From: Desulfobacteraceae bacterium
Lineage (GTDB): Bacteria > Desulfobacterota > Desulfobacteria > Desulfobacterales > Desulfobacteraceae
DNA length: 64,000 nt
Assembly: GCA_016744295.1 (NCBI GenBank)
Contig: JADGEQ010000010.1
Coordinates: forward strand, 62,001 to 126,000
Direction of reading: 5' to 3'
Of the stretch, positions 1 to 8,676 are shown in pieces. Each line of letters opens with the position of its first letter. The first letter of the stretch is position 1. The notes under the pieces are model-generated. The model searched no databases, was not told the origin of the DNA, and worked only from the letters and a program-made list of their open reading frames with translations. A program made the position numbers and the translations under genes.

Positions 1-867
1 CCGTCTGATGGACAACAAGAGGTCTTTGGCTTCTTTTCCGGATATTTTTCCCACAATTGGTTCCCCGGAAGAATCATTGACCAGACTCTTTTCTGATTCA
101 ACCTTGTTTTTTAACCTGGCAGTTTCCAGGACCACAGCATCGATGATAAATTGATTGGCCTGTTTAAATCCAGGATGCTCAAGGTGGGGGCCCAACAGAT
201 AAAAACATCCTTTTTCAAAGGGAACCCGCACCACTGCCCCACGACCCATAAGGGTTTGTTGGGCAATTTTGCGGCTGGTCAGAAAAGATGTTTTAGGGGT
301 AAAATCCTGGTACACGGCTAAATTCCAAGAGGGATCTTTGGCATCCATACCAGGACCGCCATAAAGGGGGGCATGAAATTCATGGGTAACCTGGTTGTCA
401 AAAAAAGAAGTTGTTTTCAAGGCAACCGCTTCCCTGACTGGATGAAATATAAAATCACACCCGTAACCCGTACAGAATTTACAGGTCTTTATTTCTGCAA
501 TGGGCAATGTTTTGCTCAAATTGGTAATTTTAACATCAACAAAATTGAACAGGTCAAGGGGTTTTTTGGAAGATTTCATGGGAAGATAAGCCCCGGCACA
601 GGAACCGATATAAAGACCGCCCTGTTCAACAAAGGCTTTTATGTTTTTACCGCCTTGTTCTCCTAAGCTTTCTGCCACTGCAAAGGTATCGCCGCCGGAG
701 ATAACCAAAACGTCAAGGTATTTGATTTCATTATTCTGTACTGAAAATTCATCCAGAAACACCAGGTCTAAAAAAGATGCTTTCTCAAACATGTCTGCAA
801 ACCAGAGCCATGAATGGGAGGTACCAGATCCTGCATATATACCAATTTTAGGTGATATGATTTTCAT
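1..867 (-). CDS. Class I amidotransferase-like / BPL_N-type protein (partial, 3' end outside window)
   Basis: An open frame of 289 codons runs from ATG at 867 to the window edge without a stop, so the C-terminus is missing. The N-terminus reads as a Rossmann-like start (MKIISPKIGIYAG). It continues through VLVISGGDTF and a nucleophile-elbow motif GSCAGAY, the position of the catalytic Cys in class I glutamine amidotransferases and in the biotin-protein-ligase N-terminal-like (BPL_N) family. A later motif HEFHAPLYGGPGM suggests a conserved pocket; I do not see a clear His-Glu dyad. Substrate and reaction are unknown. It precedes no gene on its own strand in the window and is separated by 157 bp from the AOR-like gene, so it may be the third gene of that left-facing unit. 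Confidence 0.7.
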   Translation of the reverse strand, partial: MKIISPKIGIYAGSGTSHSWLWFADMFEKASFLDLVFLDEFSVQNNEIKYLDVLVISGGDTFAVAESLGEQGGKNIKAFVEQGGLYIGSCAGAYLPMKSSKKPLDLFNFVDVKITNLSKTLPIAEIKTCKFCTGYGCDFIFHPVREAVALKTTSFFDNQVTHEFHAPLYGGPGMDAKDPSWNLAVYQDFTPKTSFLTSRKIAQQTLMGRGAVVRVPFEKGCFYLLGPHLEHPGFKQANQFIIDAVVLETARLKNKVESEKSLVNDSSGEPIVGKISGKEAKDLLLSIRR

Positions 868-1024
868 GGAATTTTAATCTCTTATTGGAATCGCTGTGAT
901 GCGAAGGAATCCAGCCATGGGCGAACAGAGGAGAGGAGGCAAGTCGTCAGCCTCTGTTCATCCATCTCAATAAAGCATCCGTTGCTAATCAATACGAATC
1001 ACTGGAAATCAATTATAGTCATGG

Positions 1025-2332
1025 CTATCCGAGGATATCATCAATTACTGAATCCAAAATTTCCTGGGTTAGATCAAGTTCTGTACCCATACTTGCCATT
1101 TCCAGCATGTTTTCTTCGGTCAGTTCAGGACTCATGAGAGAAAAAATTGGCTGGATACCGAAGATCATTGAAACAGCCTGGCGTCTTTCCCACCAGGTTT
1201 CGATCTGTTCAGATCCAAGACCTAGGTCATTGAAAATGGGTCCCACAGGACACCAGGGTGTAAATATTGCCTTGCCCGGCAGTGTTAATTTACCGCTGAT
1301 GGAATCAAAAGATCCTTCAATATCGGCAAGGCTTGTTTTTCCACTTAATTGGGCCACGGCCAAAGGATCAATTCCATACTTTGCACACGCTTTTAAGGCT
1401 CGGCCTGTATCACTGGCAGAAAGACCCAGACGTTTAAAACTCAAAAGCGCGTAAATATCAGATACCAAAACCCCTGGTTCCTCTTGTTTTGATTCTTCCA
1501 GCAGTTTAGGATCTTCATCAAGAAAAATGGCTGTATTGCTGGCATAGGGGGTAAAATAATCGGCACTATGGCGGTGGGTGACAGGATCGATCCATTCTTC
1601 GACACCCTCTTCTCCAAGGGCAGTCAACATCGGTGCCACCCCTTTCTTTTCAAGAAAACTGTTTTCTTTGATCTCTTTGAGTATTTCAAGGGATCGTTCA
1701 ACAAAATCTTCAGGTTCGGCAACTTCTATCATTCCCATTCCCCTGAAGGCCAACCCCTTAAGTTTTTTAGTCCCGAACAGCTTACCAAATCCAAACCGGT
1801 CTGGGCTGTTCCAGTGGTTAAAGCAAACTTGAGCATAATCAGATCCGTTTTCACCGGCACCACCTATCATCATGGTCTGAAGCAGGTCATCACCCACAAA
1901 GGTTCTAAGTGTATCCGTGGTTTCCCATACATTTTTTCCCCATAGGTCGGAAGCATCAGAGATATCTGCCACACCGTCATGAATCCATAAATATACAGGC
2001 GATTGAGACTCACCCTTCACAACAATGTAGTCAAATCCCGAATATTTAATTTCCAGGCCTACCTTGTATATGACCGGACAATGGCAGAGTTTTCCGGTTA
2101 CCGGACTTTTTGCCGTTATCTGGCCTGCTGCGGATGCAGGGTAGGTGGTGCCGGTGAGAATCCCTGTACCAATAATGATGGGATCATCATCCTGATATTT
2201 TTCATATAAATATTTTGTAATGCCAATGCCGCCGATTTTCTCTTCAACCAGGCTGTCACTGAGTTCATCTTCTTCAACTTGGGCTGTATTTAAATCTATG
2301 ATTAGAATCTTATCGGTCGATAAATATTCCAT
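1025..2332 (-). CDS. Aldehyde:ferredoxin oxidoreductase-like protein, short and lacking Fe-S cysteines
   Basis: A 435-residue protein resembling the N-terminal and middle parts of the tungsten-containing AOR family. The segment around FGKLFGTKKLKGLAFRG matches the family's conserved GxxxGSKNLKAIA region. True AORs are about 600 residues and bind a 4Fe-4S cluster next to the pterin cofactor with a CxxCxxxC set plus a distant Cys; no such set is visible here. It may therefore be a non-catalytic or cofactor-poor relative. The start is ATG 2332 with a strong AAGGAGACGG site. It follows the ferredoxin gene by 15 bp, so the two are co-transcribed. The stop is TAG with further stops behind it, so the shortness is not a hidden readthrough. 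Confidence 0.75.
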   Translation of the reverse strand: MEYLSTDKILIIDLNTAQVEEDELSDSLVEEKIGGIGITKYLYEKYQDDDPIIIGTGILTGTTYPASAAGQITAKSPVTGKLCHCPVIYKVGLEIKYSGFDYIVVKGESQSPVYLWIHDGVADISDASDLWGKNVWETTDTLRTFVGDDLLQTMMIGGAGENGSDYAQVCFNHWNSPDRFGFGKLFGTKKLKGLAFRGMGMIEVAEPEDFVERSLEILKEIKENSFLEKKGVAPMLTALGEEGVEEWIDPVTHRHSADYFTPYASNTAIFLDEDPKLLEESKQEEPGVLVSDIYALLSFKRLGLSASDTGRALKACAKYGIDPLAVAQLSGKTSLADIEGSFDSISGKLTLPGKAIFTPWCPVGPIFNDLGLGSEQIETWWERRQAVSMIFGIQPIFSLMSPELTEENMLEMASMGTELDLTQEILDSVIDDILG

Positions 2333-2347
2333 ATCACCGTCTCCTTT

Positions 2348-2704
2348 TTAGTCCAGTGTAATTGCATCTACCGGGCAAAATGCAACGCACATGGGCCCGT
2401 AGTCATCCATATCTTCGCAAAGGTCACATCCCTCTCGTAGCAGCATGGGTTTTGCCGAGGCATCTGCTTCCTTGTCAGGATCCGCCTCTTCTCCGATTTT
2501 GTTAATTTCAAGTCCTTCGGGCCGTGCCACAACTAGCACGTCTTCTTCCTTTAGAAGCACACCGAAATAATCTTTTTTTTCCCGGGCTCTATAGGCAACA
2601 ATACATGCTGAGAGAAAGGCAAATCCATCATCTCTGTGGTAACTGCAAACCATTTCACAAGCCATGCAATTATTGCATTTAATGGCATTGATTTTGATTC
2701 CCAT
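2348..2704 (-). CDS. Ferredoxin-type protein with two 4Fe-4S cluster motifs
   Basis: This is 118 residues. An N-terminal CNNCMACEMVC motif and a C-terminal set CDLC...CVAFCPVDAI frame an insertion of about 60 acidic and hydrophobic residues. The spacing is typical of 4Fe-4S electron-transfer subunits that partner AOR-family or molybdopterin enzymes. An AAGAAGGA site precedes ATG 2704. It is the first gene of the left-facing unit and shares its upstream region, which contains a long palindrome, with the divergent GntR regulator. It probably supplies electrons to or from the AOR-like protein encoded 15 bp downstream; the partner assignment is by position only. Confidence 0.8.
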   Translation of the reverse strand: MGIKINAIKCNNCMACEMVCSYHRDDGFAFLSACIVAYRAREKKDYFGVLLKEEDVLVVARPEGLEINKIGEEADPDKEADASAKPMLLREGCDLCEDMDDYGPMCVAFCPVDAITLD

Positions 2705-2830
2705 TTGATTTCCTTCTTTTTTTTAGATTGGTTGATCTTAAATTATTAACCCCATAATCCTCATTCAATCGTTTTGGATAAATACCACCACAAGTTTAAG
2801 TGCATCTACTTGGTAGTCAAAAGAAATTTA

Positions 2831-2889
2831 AATGTCAAGCAAATATTAAAACATCTGATGTTTTAATATTTGAATTATTGCTTGACATT
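2831..2889. promoter_or_regulatory. Nested palindrome: probable FadR/GntR operator with two outward -35 boxes
   Basis: The core is a perfect inverted repeat at 2842-2870, with arms AATATTAAAACATC and GATGTTTTAATATT around a single central T; pairing extends to 2840-2872. Outside it lies a second inverted repeat, AATGTCAAGCAA (2831-2842) and TTGCTTGACATT (2878-2889). Each outer arm contains TTGACA, one per strand (2833-2838 on minus, 2882-2887 on plus), giving a symmetrical divergent promoter. A bound dimer would block both the ferredoxin/AOR unit and the regulator gene. The centre recurs at 9836-9850. That this is the GntR protein's site is inference. Confidence 0.7.
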
Positions 2890-2960
2890 AATAAATGAAA
2901 ATGTAATCGATGGATCATAAATCAAATGCTTTAAAAATATATTTAGGAAAATGTAGTAAT

Positions 2961-3719
2961 ATGGGTTTTAAATTCGAAACAGTAAAAGCAAACAGAATCT
3001 CCCAGAATATAGTTGAGCAGATTCGCGGCGCTATTCTATCGGGAGAGTTAAAAATAGGGGAACAACTTCCTTCTGAAAAAGATTTTTCCAAACATTTTGG
3101 TGTCAGCAAGTCCTCTCTCAGAGAAGCCTACCGGGTTCTTGAGGCATATGGACTCCTTGAAATCCGCCAGGGCATGTCCGGCGGAGCCTTCATTAAAGAG
3201 GTTGACCTGACCACTGTAAAAGACAGTCTTGTGAATTATTTTTTCTTTCAAAATCCGGGCCTCCGTGAATACACCCAGATCAGAAATTTTCTCGAACCAC
3301 AGGTTGTCAGAATCTGTGCTGAAAAAGCCACGATCGAAGATATTGAATATCTTGAAAATAATATTAAAGCCATGGAACAAGAGCCTGATGGTGAAAGTTT
3401 CATGAGTGACCTTGACAGCGCCTTTCACAAAAAACTGGTGGATATTACGGGCAACAAAATAATCAGTCTTGTTGTAGAAAGTGTTCAAACTGCCTTGATT
3501 AATATCAAGCGGATAGTTCACACCGATGATCGGTTTTTAAAAATGGTGTGTAATGGTCACAAAAAAATAGTTGTTTCCATTCGTCAACGGGACCCGGAGC
3601 GGGCTAGCCAGGCCATGGTCGACCATATTATGGATGTTGAGAAGGGCATGCTGTCTAGCAAAAACGGGTCCATGATTATAACTGAAAACGGACTGTTAAA
3701 GCAGAATCAGGAAAAATAA
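2961..3719 (+). CDS. GntR/FadR-subfamily transcriptional regulator
   Basis: The N-terminal winged helix-turn-helix (ISQNIVEQIRGAILSGELK...LPSEKDFSKHFGVSKSSLREAYRVLEAYGLLEIRQG) is classic GntR. It is followed by an all-helical FCD ligand-binding domain (IRNFLEPQVVRICAEKA onward, with a HKKLVDITGN segment carrying a likely metal or ligand His). FadR-type proteins sense organic acids or acyl compounds; the ligand here is unknown. I place the start at ATG 2961 (252 aa) rather than ATG 2910. The TTGACA at 2882-2887 would start the transcript near or after 2910, and the extra 17 residues are not domain-like. It faces the ferredoxin/AOR pair across the palindrome and probably controls it, itself, and the 9908 unit. 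Confidence 0.85.
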   Translation: MGFKFETVKANRISQNIVEQIRGAILSGELKIGEQLPSEKDFSKHFGVSKSSLREAYRVLEAYGLLEIRQGMSGGAFIKEVDLTTVKDSLVNYFFFQNPGLREYTQIRNFLEPQVVRICAEKATIEDIEYLENNIKAMEQEPDGESFMSDLDSAFHKKLVDITGNKIISLVVESVQTALINIKRIVHTDDRFLKMVCNGHKKIVVSIRQRDPERASQAMVDHIMDVEKGMLSSKNGSMIITENGLLKQNQEK

Positions 3720-3902
3720 AGAAGTATTTCCTGCAGTAGCAATACCACATAATTAAGTGCAAAAAAGCGAATAGGATTAAGCCCTAAAATTTGGAAAAAA
3801 TTACGGGCCAATCAGTCCCTGAGTTGCGTCTAAAAGAAAGTGGTGCAAAATGACAGGGAAAATGCGGTAGTGAAAACCAAAAACCTAGTCAGGAGGAATT
3901 AA

Positions 3903-5348
3903 ATGACCGGAATGCCTAAAGATTCAAACGTTGATCCCAAATTCACAAAAAGACTATGTGAAATTGTTGGTGAAAAAAATGCCACCGATAAAAAGCACAT
4001 TCGGTATGCCTACTCATACGACCTTTCATTTGTGAAGCCAAAATCGCCGGACTATATTGTTATGCCGACAAGTGTCGAACAGGTCCAGGAGGTGATGAGA
4101 TTTGCCAACCAGGAAAAAATCTCTGTCACCCCCTATACAGCCGGCACCAATATCGGGGGGTTGTGTATCCCTGAAAATGGCGGGATCCTGCTGGACATGA
4201 AACGGATGAACAAGATTCTTCGCATCGATGAAGAATCCCATTATGCCGTTATTGAACCGGGTGTATCCCATGCCCAATTGGCCAGTGAACTTGGGAAATT
4301 CAACCTTCGGTGGAGTTGGCCTGTGGGGCCTCCATCTTCTTCAGTTTCTTCCAACGCCATCAGCCACGGAATCGGCGGCTTAAGCGGGAGGTATGGTCTT
4401 AACAGTGAAGAAATCACCAGCATGGAAGTGGTGCTGCCAACCGGAGAGCTTGTCCGGGTCGGTTCCTGCGCCATCCAGGAAGATTCCTGGCACTCTTGTC
4501 TGCCCTTGCCCCGGGTGGATGGCCTTTTTACTGGCTGGCTTGGAACCACCGGCATCATCACAAAAATAGCCATCCGGGTTCATCCAACCCCCCCGATTCT
4601 TAAAGTTTTTACCGCATCAACTGAAAAAATTGCCCACATGGGATCCTATCTTCGGACCCTTGGCAATTATGAAATTTGTGATGATTTAACCGGCGTATCC
4701 TGGTGGCTGTCTCAGGTACCCATTCCCTATCCCTATAAACCTAAACCTACAGAAGCACCCGAATGGATCTCCTTTGCCACAACTTTTTCCTGGACCCAAA
4801 AAGAGAAAGAAGCCAGGGAAGAAATATGGAAAATGGTGGTTGATGAAGAAACCAAAAAGGGGTCATCCTTAAAAGAAACAAATTATCCTGCAGAGGCATT
4901 GAAAGCAAGGACCCAGCTGCCTAGCCAGATTGTAGGTTCAACCAAGAATTATACCAAGCAGGCAGGTGCCGGAATTTCATGGCCCGGAACCTTTACACCT
5001 GTCAATAAATGGGAACCGGTTTATGATAAATGGAAAGAAATTCTCATTTCCCGCAACCTGTCCCCCTCTGTCCGTGTCACCAACTACAGAGGCGTTCATT
5101 ATGGGATGCTCCGGGCCATGATTCCCTTTCCCAAAAAGACACCGGAAACCATTGAAAACGCAAGGCAGGCAATTGTTGAATGTTTGAAAGTTGATCTTGA
5201 CAATGGCGGTATTCCCTACAAACCACCTGTTGATTTCGGGTTGGAGATAAACAAGAGGGCCCACCCGGGATATGTTGAGCTGTTAAAGAAGACCAAAAAA
5301 ATGCTGGATCCCAATGATATTATGAATACGGGAAAGCTCGCATTATAG
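3903..5348 (+). CDS. FAD-binding (GlcD/VAO-family) oxidoreductase
   Basis: This is 481 residues. The PCMH-type FAD-binding fold is seen at residues about 45-230: VMPTSVEQVQEVMRFA, the pyrophosphate loop PYTAGTNIGG (about 78-87), GVSHAQLASEL and the GIGGLSGRYGLNSE stretch. The C-terminal end NKRAHPGYVELLKKTKKMLDPNDIMNTGKL is the standard FAD-linked oxidase C-terminal motif (DP.xxxNPGKL). It is preceded by a strong AGGAGG site. The next gene encodes a CCG-domain Fe-S protein, an arrangement like GlcD-GlcF, so the pair probably oxidises a hydroxy acid, alcohol or amine and passes electrons to the quinone pool or a ferredoxin. The substrate is unknown; the neighbourhood suggests a product or precursor of the methylated substrate. 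Confidence 0.88.
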   Translation: MTGMPKDSNVDPKFTKRLCEIVGEKNATDKKHIRYAYSYDLSFVKPKSPDYIVMPTSVEQVQEVMRFANQEKISVTPYTAGTNIGGLCIPENGGILLDMKRMNKILRIDEESHYAVIEPGVSHAQLASELGKFNLRWSWPVGPPSSSVSSNAISHGIGGLSGRYGLNSEEITSMEVVLPTGELVRVGSCAIQEDSWHSCLPLPRVDGLFTGWLGTTGIITKIAIRVHPTPPILKVFTASTEKIAHMGSYLRTLGNYEICDDLTGVSWWLSQVPIPYPYKPKPTEAPEWISFATTFSWTQKEKEAREEIWKMVVDEETKKGSSLKETNYPAEALKARTQLPSQIVGSTKNYTKQAGAGISWPGTFTPVNKWEPVYDKWKEILISRNLSPSVRVTNYRGVHYGMLRAMIPFPKKTPETIENARQAIVECLKVDLDNGGIPYKPPVDFGLEINKRAHPGYVELLKKTKKMLDPNDIMNTGKLAL

Positions 5349-5421
5349 GCATCATGGATGAGAACTAACAGATAGAAACTAATTTTATAAATTTGAGTTA
5401 TCATTATATTTGGAGGCTTTT

Positions 5422-6732
5422 ATGAAGTGGGATATTCCTTCATTGGAAGAATTGGAAGACTCAGTATGGAAATGTACTGCTTGTGGCAATTGTAAAACAG
5501 CGTATGATTTTGGCCCTCCGCCGACAGATGGGGCCATCTGCCCGGCTGGTGTTGAATACGGTTTTGACGGGAACATGGCATCCAAGGGAAAGATTGCCTT
5601 TGCCCGGGGAATATTGAGTGGAGATCTGGAATGGACACAGGACTTTGTGGATGACTTGTATAAATGCACCATCTGTGCCGGATGCCAGAATCAGTGCGAG
5701 TTAGACCATAAACCCGTGATCCCGGAAATAATGGAAGCCCTCAGGCGCAAAGCTGTTGAAGACGGCGTCGGCCCCATGCCGACCCAAAAAGTCATTGCCC
5801 AGTCCATGAGAAGTTTTAACAACCCCTACCAGGGTCCCCGAAGGGTTCGAACAGACTGGACTCGACCCTTTAAAAAAGCAAAAAAACCCATCAAAAATAT
5901 CATGAAAGAGAATGCCCCCATTCTGTTTTATGTTGGCTGTACCGGTGCCTTTAACCTGCCGGTGAGAAATTTCCCCGTTGCAACGGCATCCATTTTCCAA
6001 AAGCTGGGTCTTGATTTCGGTATTTTGGGAGAAAATGAAATCTGTTGTGGATCCACCGCCATGCGGTTAGGGGATGCAGAAGAATTCAAACGGGTTGCTG
6101 AAATCAACATGAAAACATTCAAGGATCTGCATGACAACCATGGTGTTGAAACCATTGTTACTTCCTGTGCCGGATGTTTCAGAGCCATTAAAAAAGATTA
6201 TAGCCTTTCCGATGAGTATGAAGATTATTTGGGCGGGATAAAAATCATCCACACCACGGACTTTCTTTTTGAGCAGTTCAAAACTGGGAAAATGGAATTT
6301 ACAAAGGAACTTCCCTGGAAAGTTACCTACCATGACCCCTGCCATACGGGCAGACATCTGATCGATTTTGAAATTGATAAGGATGGATCACAGCAGTGGA
6401 AGGGCGCATACCTTGGAAAGAGCGAAGATAATTGTCTCTATGACATCCCCCGTGAAATACTCAAGTCCATTCCGGGTATTGAATTTTCGGAAATGAAAAG
6501 AATTCGTGCCAATTCCTATTGCTGTGGCGGCGGCGGCGGCGTCATGACAGGTTATGGTGACTGGGCAGCTAAGAATGCCGGGTTGCGGGTGCAAGAAGCC
6601 CTTGATACAGGTGCGGAACAACTGGTTTCCATTTGTCCTTTCTGTCATTTCAACCTGAATGAGGGATCTAAAAGGATTAAAAGCGACATGAAAGTTTATG
6701 ACCTGGTCGAACTCATAGACCTGGTTCTTTAA
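5422..6732 (+). CDS. Fe-S oxidoreductase with two 4Fe-4S motifs and CCG domains (GlcF/HdrD-like)
   Basis: This is 436 residues from ATG 5422, which has GGAGG 5 bp upstream; a TTG at 5410 overlaps the ribosome site and is less likely. The N-terminus carries CTACGNC and then CTICAGCQNQCELDHKP, two ferredoxin-like clusters. The C-terminal half has two cysteine-rich CCG units: NEICCGSTAMR with TSCAGCF, and YHDPCHTGRH with SYCCGGGGGVM. This is the architecture of GlcF and of the HdrD/LutA family, which pass electrons from a flavin subunit. It lies 73 bp after the FAD oxidase gene and very likely forms a complex with it. Cytoplasmic or membrane-associated; no membrane segment is seen. Confidence 0.87.
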   Translation: MKWDIPSLEELEDSVWKCTACGNCKTAYDFGPPPTDGAICPAGVEYGFDGNMASKGKIAFARGILSGDLEWTQDFVDDLYKCTICAGCQNQCELDHKPVIPEIMEALRRKAVEDGVGPMPTQKVIAQSMRSFNNPYQGPRRVRTDWTRPFKKAKKPIKNIMKENAPILFYVGCTGAFNLPVRNFPVATASIFQKLGLDFGILGENEICCGSTAMRLGDAEEFKRVAEINMKTFKDLHDNHGVETIVTSCAGCFRAIKKDYSLSDEYEDYLGGIKIIHTTDFLFEQFKTGKMEFTKELPWKVTYHDPCHTGRHLIDFEIDKDGSQQWKGAYLGKSEDNCLYDIPREILKSIPGIEFSEMKRIRANSYCCGGGGGVMTGYGDWAAKNAGLRVQEALDTGAEQLVSICPFCHFNLNEGSKRIKSDMKVYDLVELIDLVL

Positions 6733-6869
6733 TTAACGCAGATAACGCAGATGATGTTTCACTCCAATTATTTTGTTTTTACGCAAGTGTTGTTGCCGGG
6801 GTGATCGGGAACCAAAAGGATTAACCCCGGCGGACAGCTTTTTTTAATCACATAAAAAGGAGAAAATGG

Positions 6870-8258
6870 ATGAGTGATTTGCAAGGAAACGGGCCGGAAC
6901 TGCCCTACGCAGCAGGTGCTTTAAAACTGCGTATCCCGTTTGTTCACTATCGGATTGAGTATCAGGATTTTATCCAGGGAGCGATTTTAAGCTGTGTTCC
7001 GCTTGGTATTACAGCCGCCATGGTAAAAGTTCTGGGTATCCCCATCGAAGTTGCTGTTCTAATGGTATGTATCAACAACTTTTTGTATTTGTTGCACACA
7101 TCCTTTGGTGATCCTTCTGTCTCTGGATGGATTACAGCTGGAATTCCCCTTTACATTTCATATCTGATGGGGTTTGACGCCGGACCCGAAAGGATACAGG
7201 CGCTCATAGCGCTGCAGGTTCTTGTGGGAGGTATCTTCCTTATTCTGGGGGCCACGGGGATCACGCGCTGGGTGATTAAACATTTTCCCATATCCATGCG
7301 TTCTGGCATACTTCTCGGTGCCGGTTTTGCCTCATTGATGCGGGTTTTTAATCCGGCCCAGCCCTTTATGGGGAAAATGCCCATTGCATTTATCGTTGCC
7401 GCCCTTGGAAGTTTTTTTATACTGTTCTCAGCCAAGGCACTTCGTTTCCGGGCAAAATCAAACTTGTTTGCCTGGGTGGCAGGCTTCGGTATTGCCCCGG
7501 GATTTGTTCTGGGATATGTCTGCGGTTTGATAACGGGTGAAATTTCCCCGCCCACGGGTGTATTTGATCGTTTTCTTATTGCCATGCCCATGGGTGATAT
7601 GATTTCTTCATTTTCTGCCATTGGATTGGGAATGCCATCTGCCAGCCAGTGGGTTGCAGGTATATCCCTTGCTGTTGTTGCCTATGTTCTTGCCTTTGGC
7701 GATGTTCTTGTCCTGGAGGCCATGATTGAAGATTGCAACAATACCCGGAAGGATGAAAAAATTGTTTTTGAGGTATCCCGTAACCATCTGATTACCGCAT
7801 TTAGAAATATTTTCCAGGGAATCTGCGTACCTTTTCTTCCCCTGTGCGGTCCCCAATGGACGGGTGGGCAGGCATTGGTTGTAAACCGGTATAAATTTTC
7901 GACACCGGAACAGGAGCCCTCCTATTGGGGCGGTGCCACATCAATTTTCTGGGGAATGAGTCTGGCCATGGTTTTCCATCCATTGGTTCAGATCATCCTG
8001 CCGGCAAAGTTGATCGGGTTCGGTTTGACCCTTTTAATCCAGGGATACTTGTGTATCTATCTGGCATTTGCCATGTGTACTACCAATGTACAAAGAGGTA
8101 TTGCAGGTGTTATGGGTGCGGCTCTGGTTTCGGCAAATTATGTCAAACTGTGGGATAGCCCCTTCTGGTCCGGGCCGACAATGGCGCTGATAGTCGGTGC
8201 AATTCTCTATTTTCTATTGGAATATGACGGAGCTGCAAAAGAAAAGGAAACCGTCTAA
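6870..8258 (+). CDS. Polytopic membrane transporter, NCS2/SulP-like
   Basis: This is 462 residues with about 12-14 hydrophobic segments and very few charged stretches. The order of helices and short motifs (GITAAMVKVLGIP near the start, GISLAVVAYVLAFGDVLVLEAMIED in the middle) resemble the uracil/xanthine permease (NCS2) and SLC26 superfamily fold. I cannot assign a substrate. A start with AAAAAGGAGAAA lies just upstream of ATG 6870. It sits between the FAD/Fe-S oxidase pair and a UroD-type methyltransferase, so it is the best candidate for uptake of the substrate used by this island. The adjacent small membrane protein may be a partner. Confidence 0.75.
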   Translation: MSDLQGNGPELPYAAGALKLRIPFVHYRIEYQDFIQGAILSCVPLGITAAMVKVLGIPIEVAVLMVCINNFLYLLHTSFGDPSVSGWITAGIPLYISYLMGFDAGPERIQALIALQVLVGGIFLILGATGITRWVIKHFPISMRSGILLGAGFASLMRVFNPAQPFMGKMPIAFIVAALGSFFILFSAKALRFRAKSNLFAWVAGFGIAPGFVLGYVCGLITGEISPPTGVFDRFLIAMPMGDMISSFSAIGLGMPSASQWVAGISLAVVAYVLAFGDVLVLEAMIEDCNNTRKDEKIVFEVSRNHLITAFRNIFQGICVPFLPLCGPQWTGGQALVVNRYKFSTPEQEPSYWGGATSIFWGMSLAMVFHPLVQIILPAKLIGFGLTLLIQGYLCIYLAFAMCTTNVQRGIAGVMGAALVSANYVKLWDSPFWSGPTMALIVGAILYFLLEYDGAAKEKETV

Positions 8259-8392
8259 TAGGTTTTCAGGGTGGGTGGCACTTTTAAAAAATCCATTGAC
8301 CTTTACCTGAACCATAAAGGTATGCCAACCACCCTGAATCCGATTATTTATCATAAAAATGATGCAATCACAATGAAATGAAGGTGACACCC

Positions 8393-8635
8393 ATGTGGAA
8401 AAAAGAGGTTAAAACCAATCTGACCCTGTTTGTGAAAGCTGGACTTCCCTATACGATTGGGGGAATGGCTATTGTTTTTTTAGGCCTTTTCCTTTTAAAA
8501 CAGATATTTGCGGGAAACGAATATCTGACCTACATTCTTTTTGCGTGGCTGGCTGTCTTCTGGTTGATTTATCAACCGCTGTTTAAAAATAAAATTGCAA
8601 ATACCAAAATAAAAATGAACATGAAAAACAGCTGA
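8393..8635 (+). CDS. Small two-helix membrane protein
   Basis: This is 80 residues when started at ATG 8393, chosen because AAGGTG lies 5-6 bp upstream; an ATG at 8378 overlaps that site. Two hydrophobic segments are visible (YTIGGMAIVFLGLFLLKQIF and YILFAWLAVFWLIYQPLF) with short basic tails. It is not recognised as a family member. Its position between a permease and a methyltransferase, with 41 bp to the next gene, suggests an accessory subunit of the transporter. No catalytic residues are seen. Confidence 0.65.
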   Translation: MWKKEVKTNLTLFVKAGLPYTIGGMAIVFLGLFLLKQIFAGNEYLTYILFAWLAVFWLIYQPLFKNKIANTKIKMNMKNS

Positions 8636-8676
8636 AACGTTTAAGCTTACTATAAAAATATTTTCCGGAGGCAGCG

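Noticed and set aside
1025..1030. Hidden selenocysteine or readthrough explaining the short AOR-like protein
   Set aside because: The stop is TAG and is followed by more stops in frame, so the protein really ends here.
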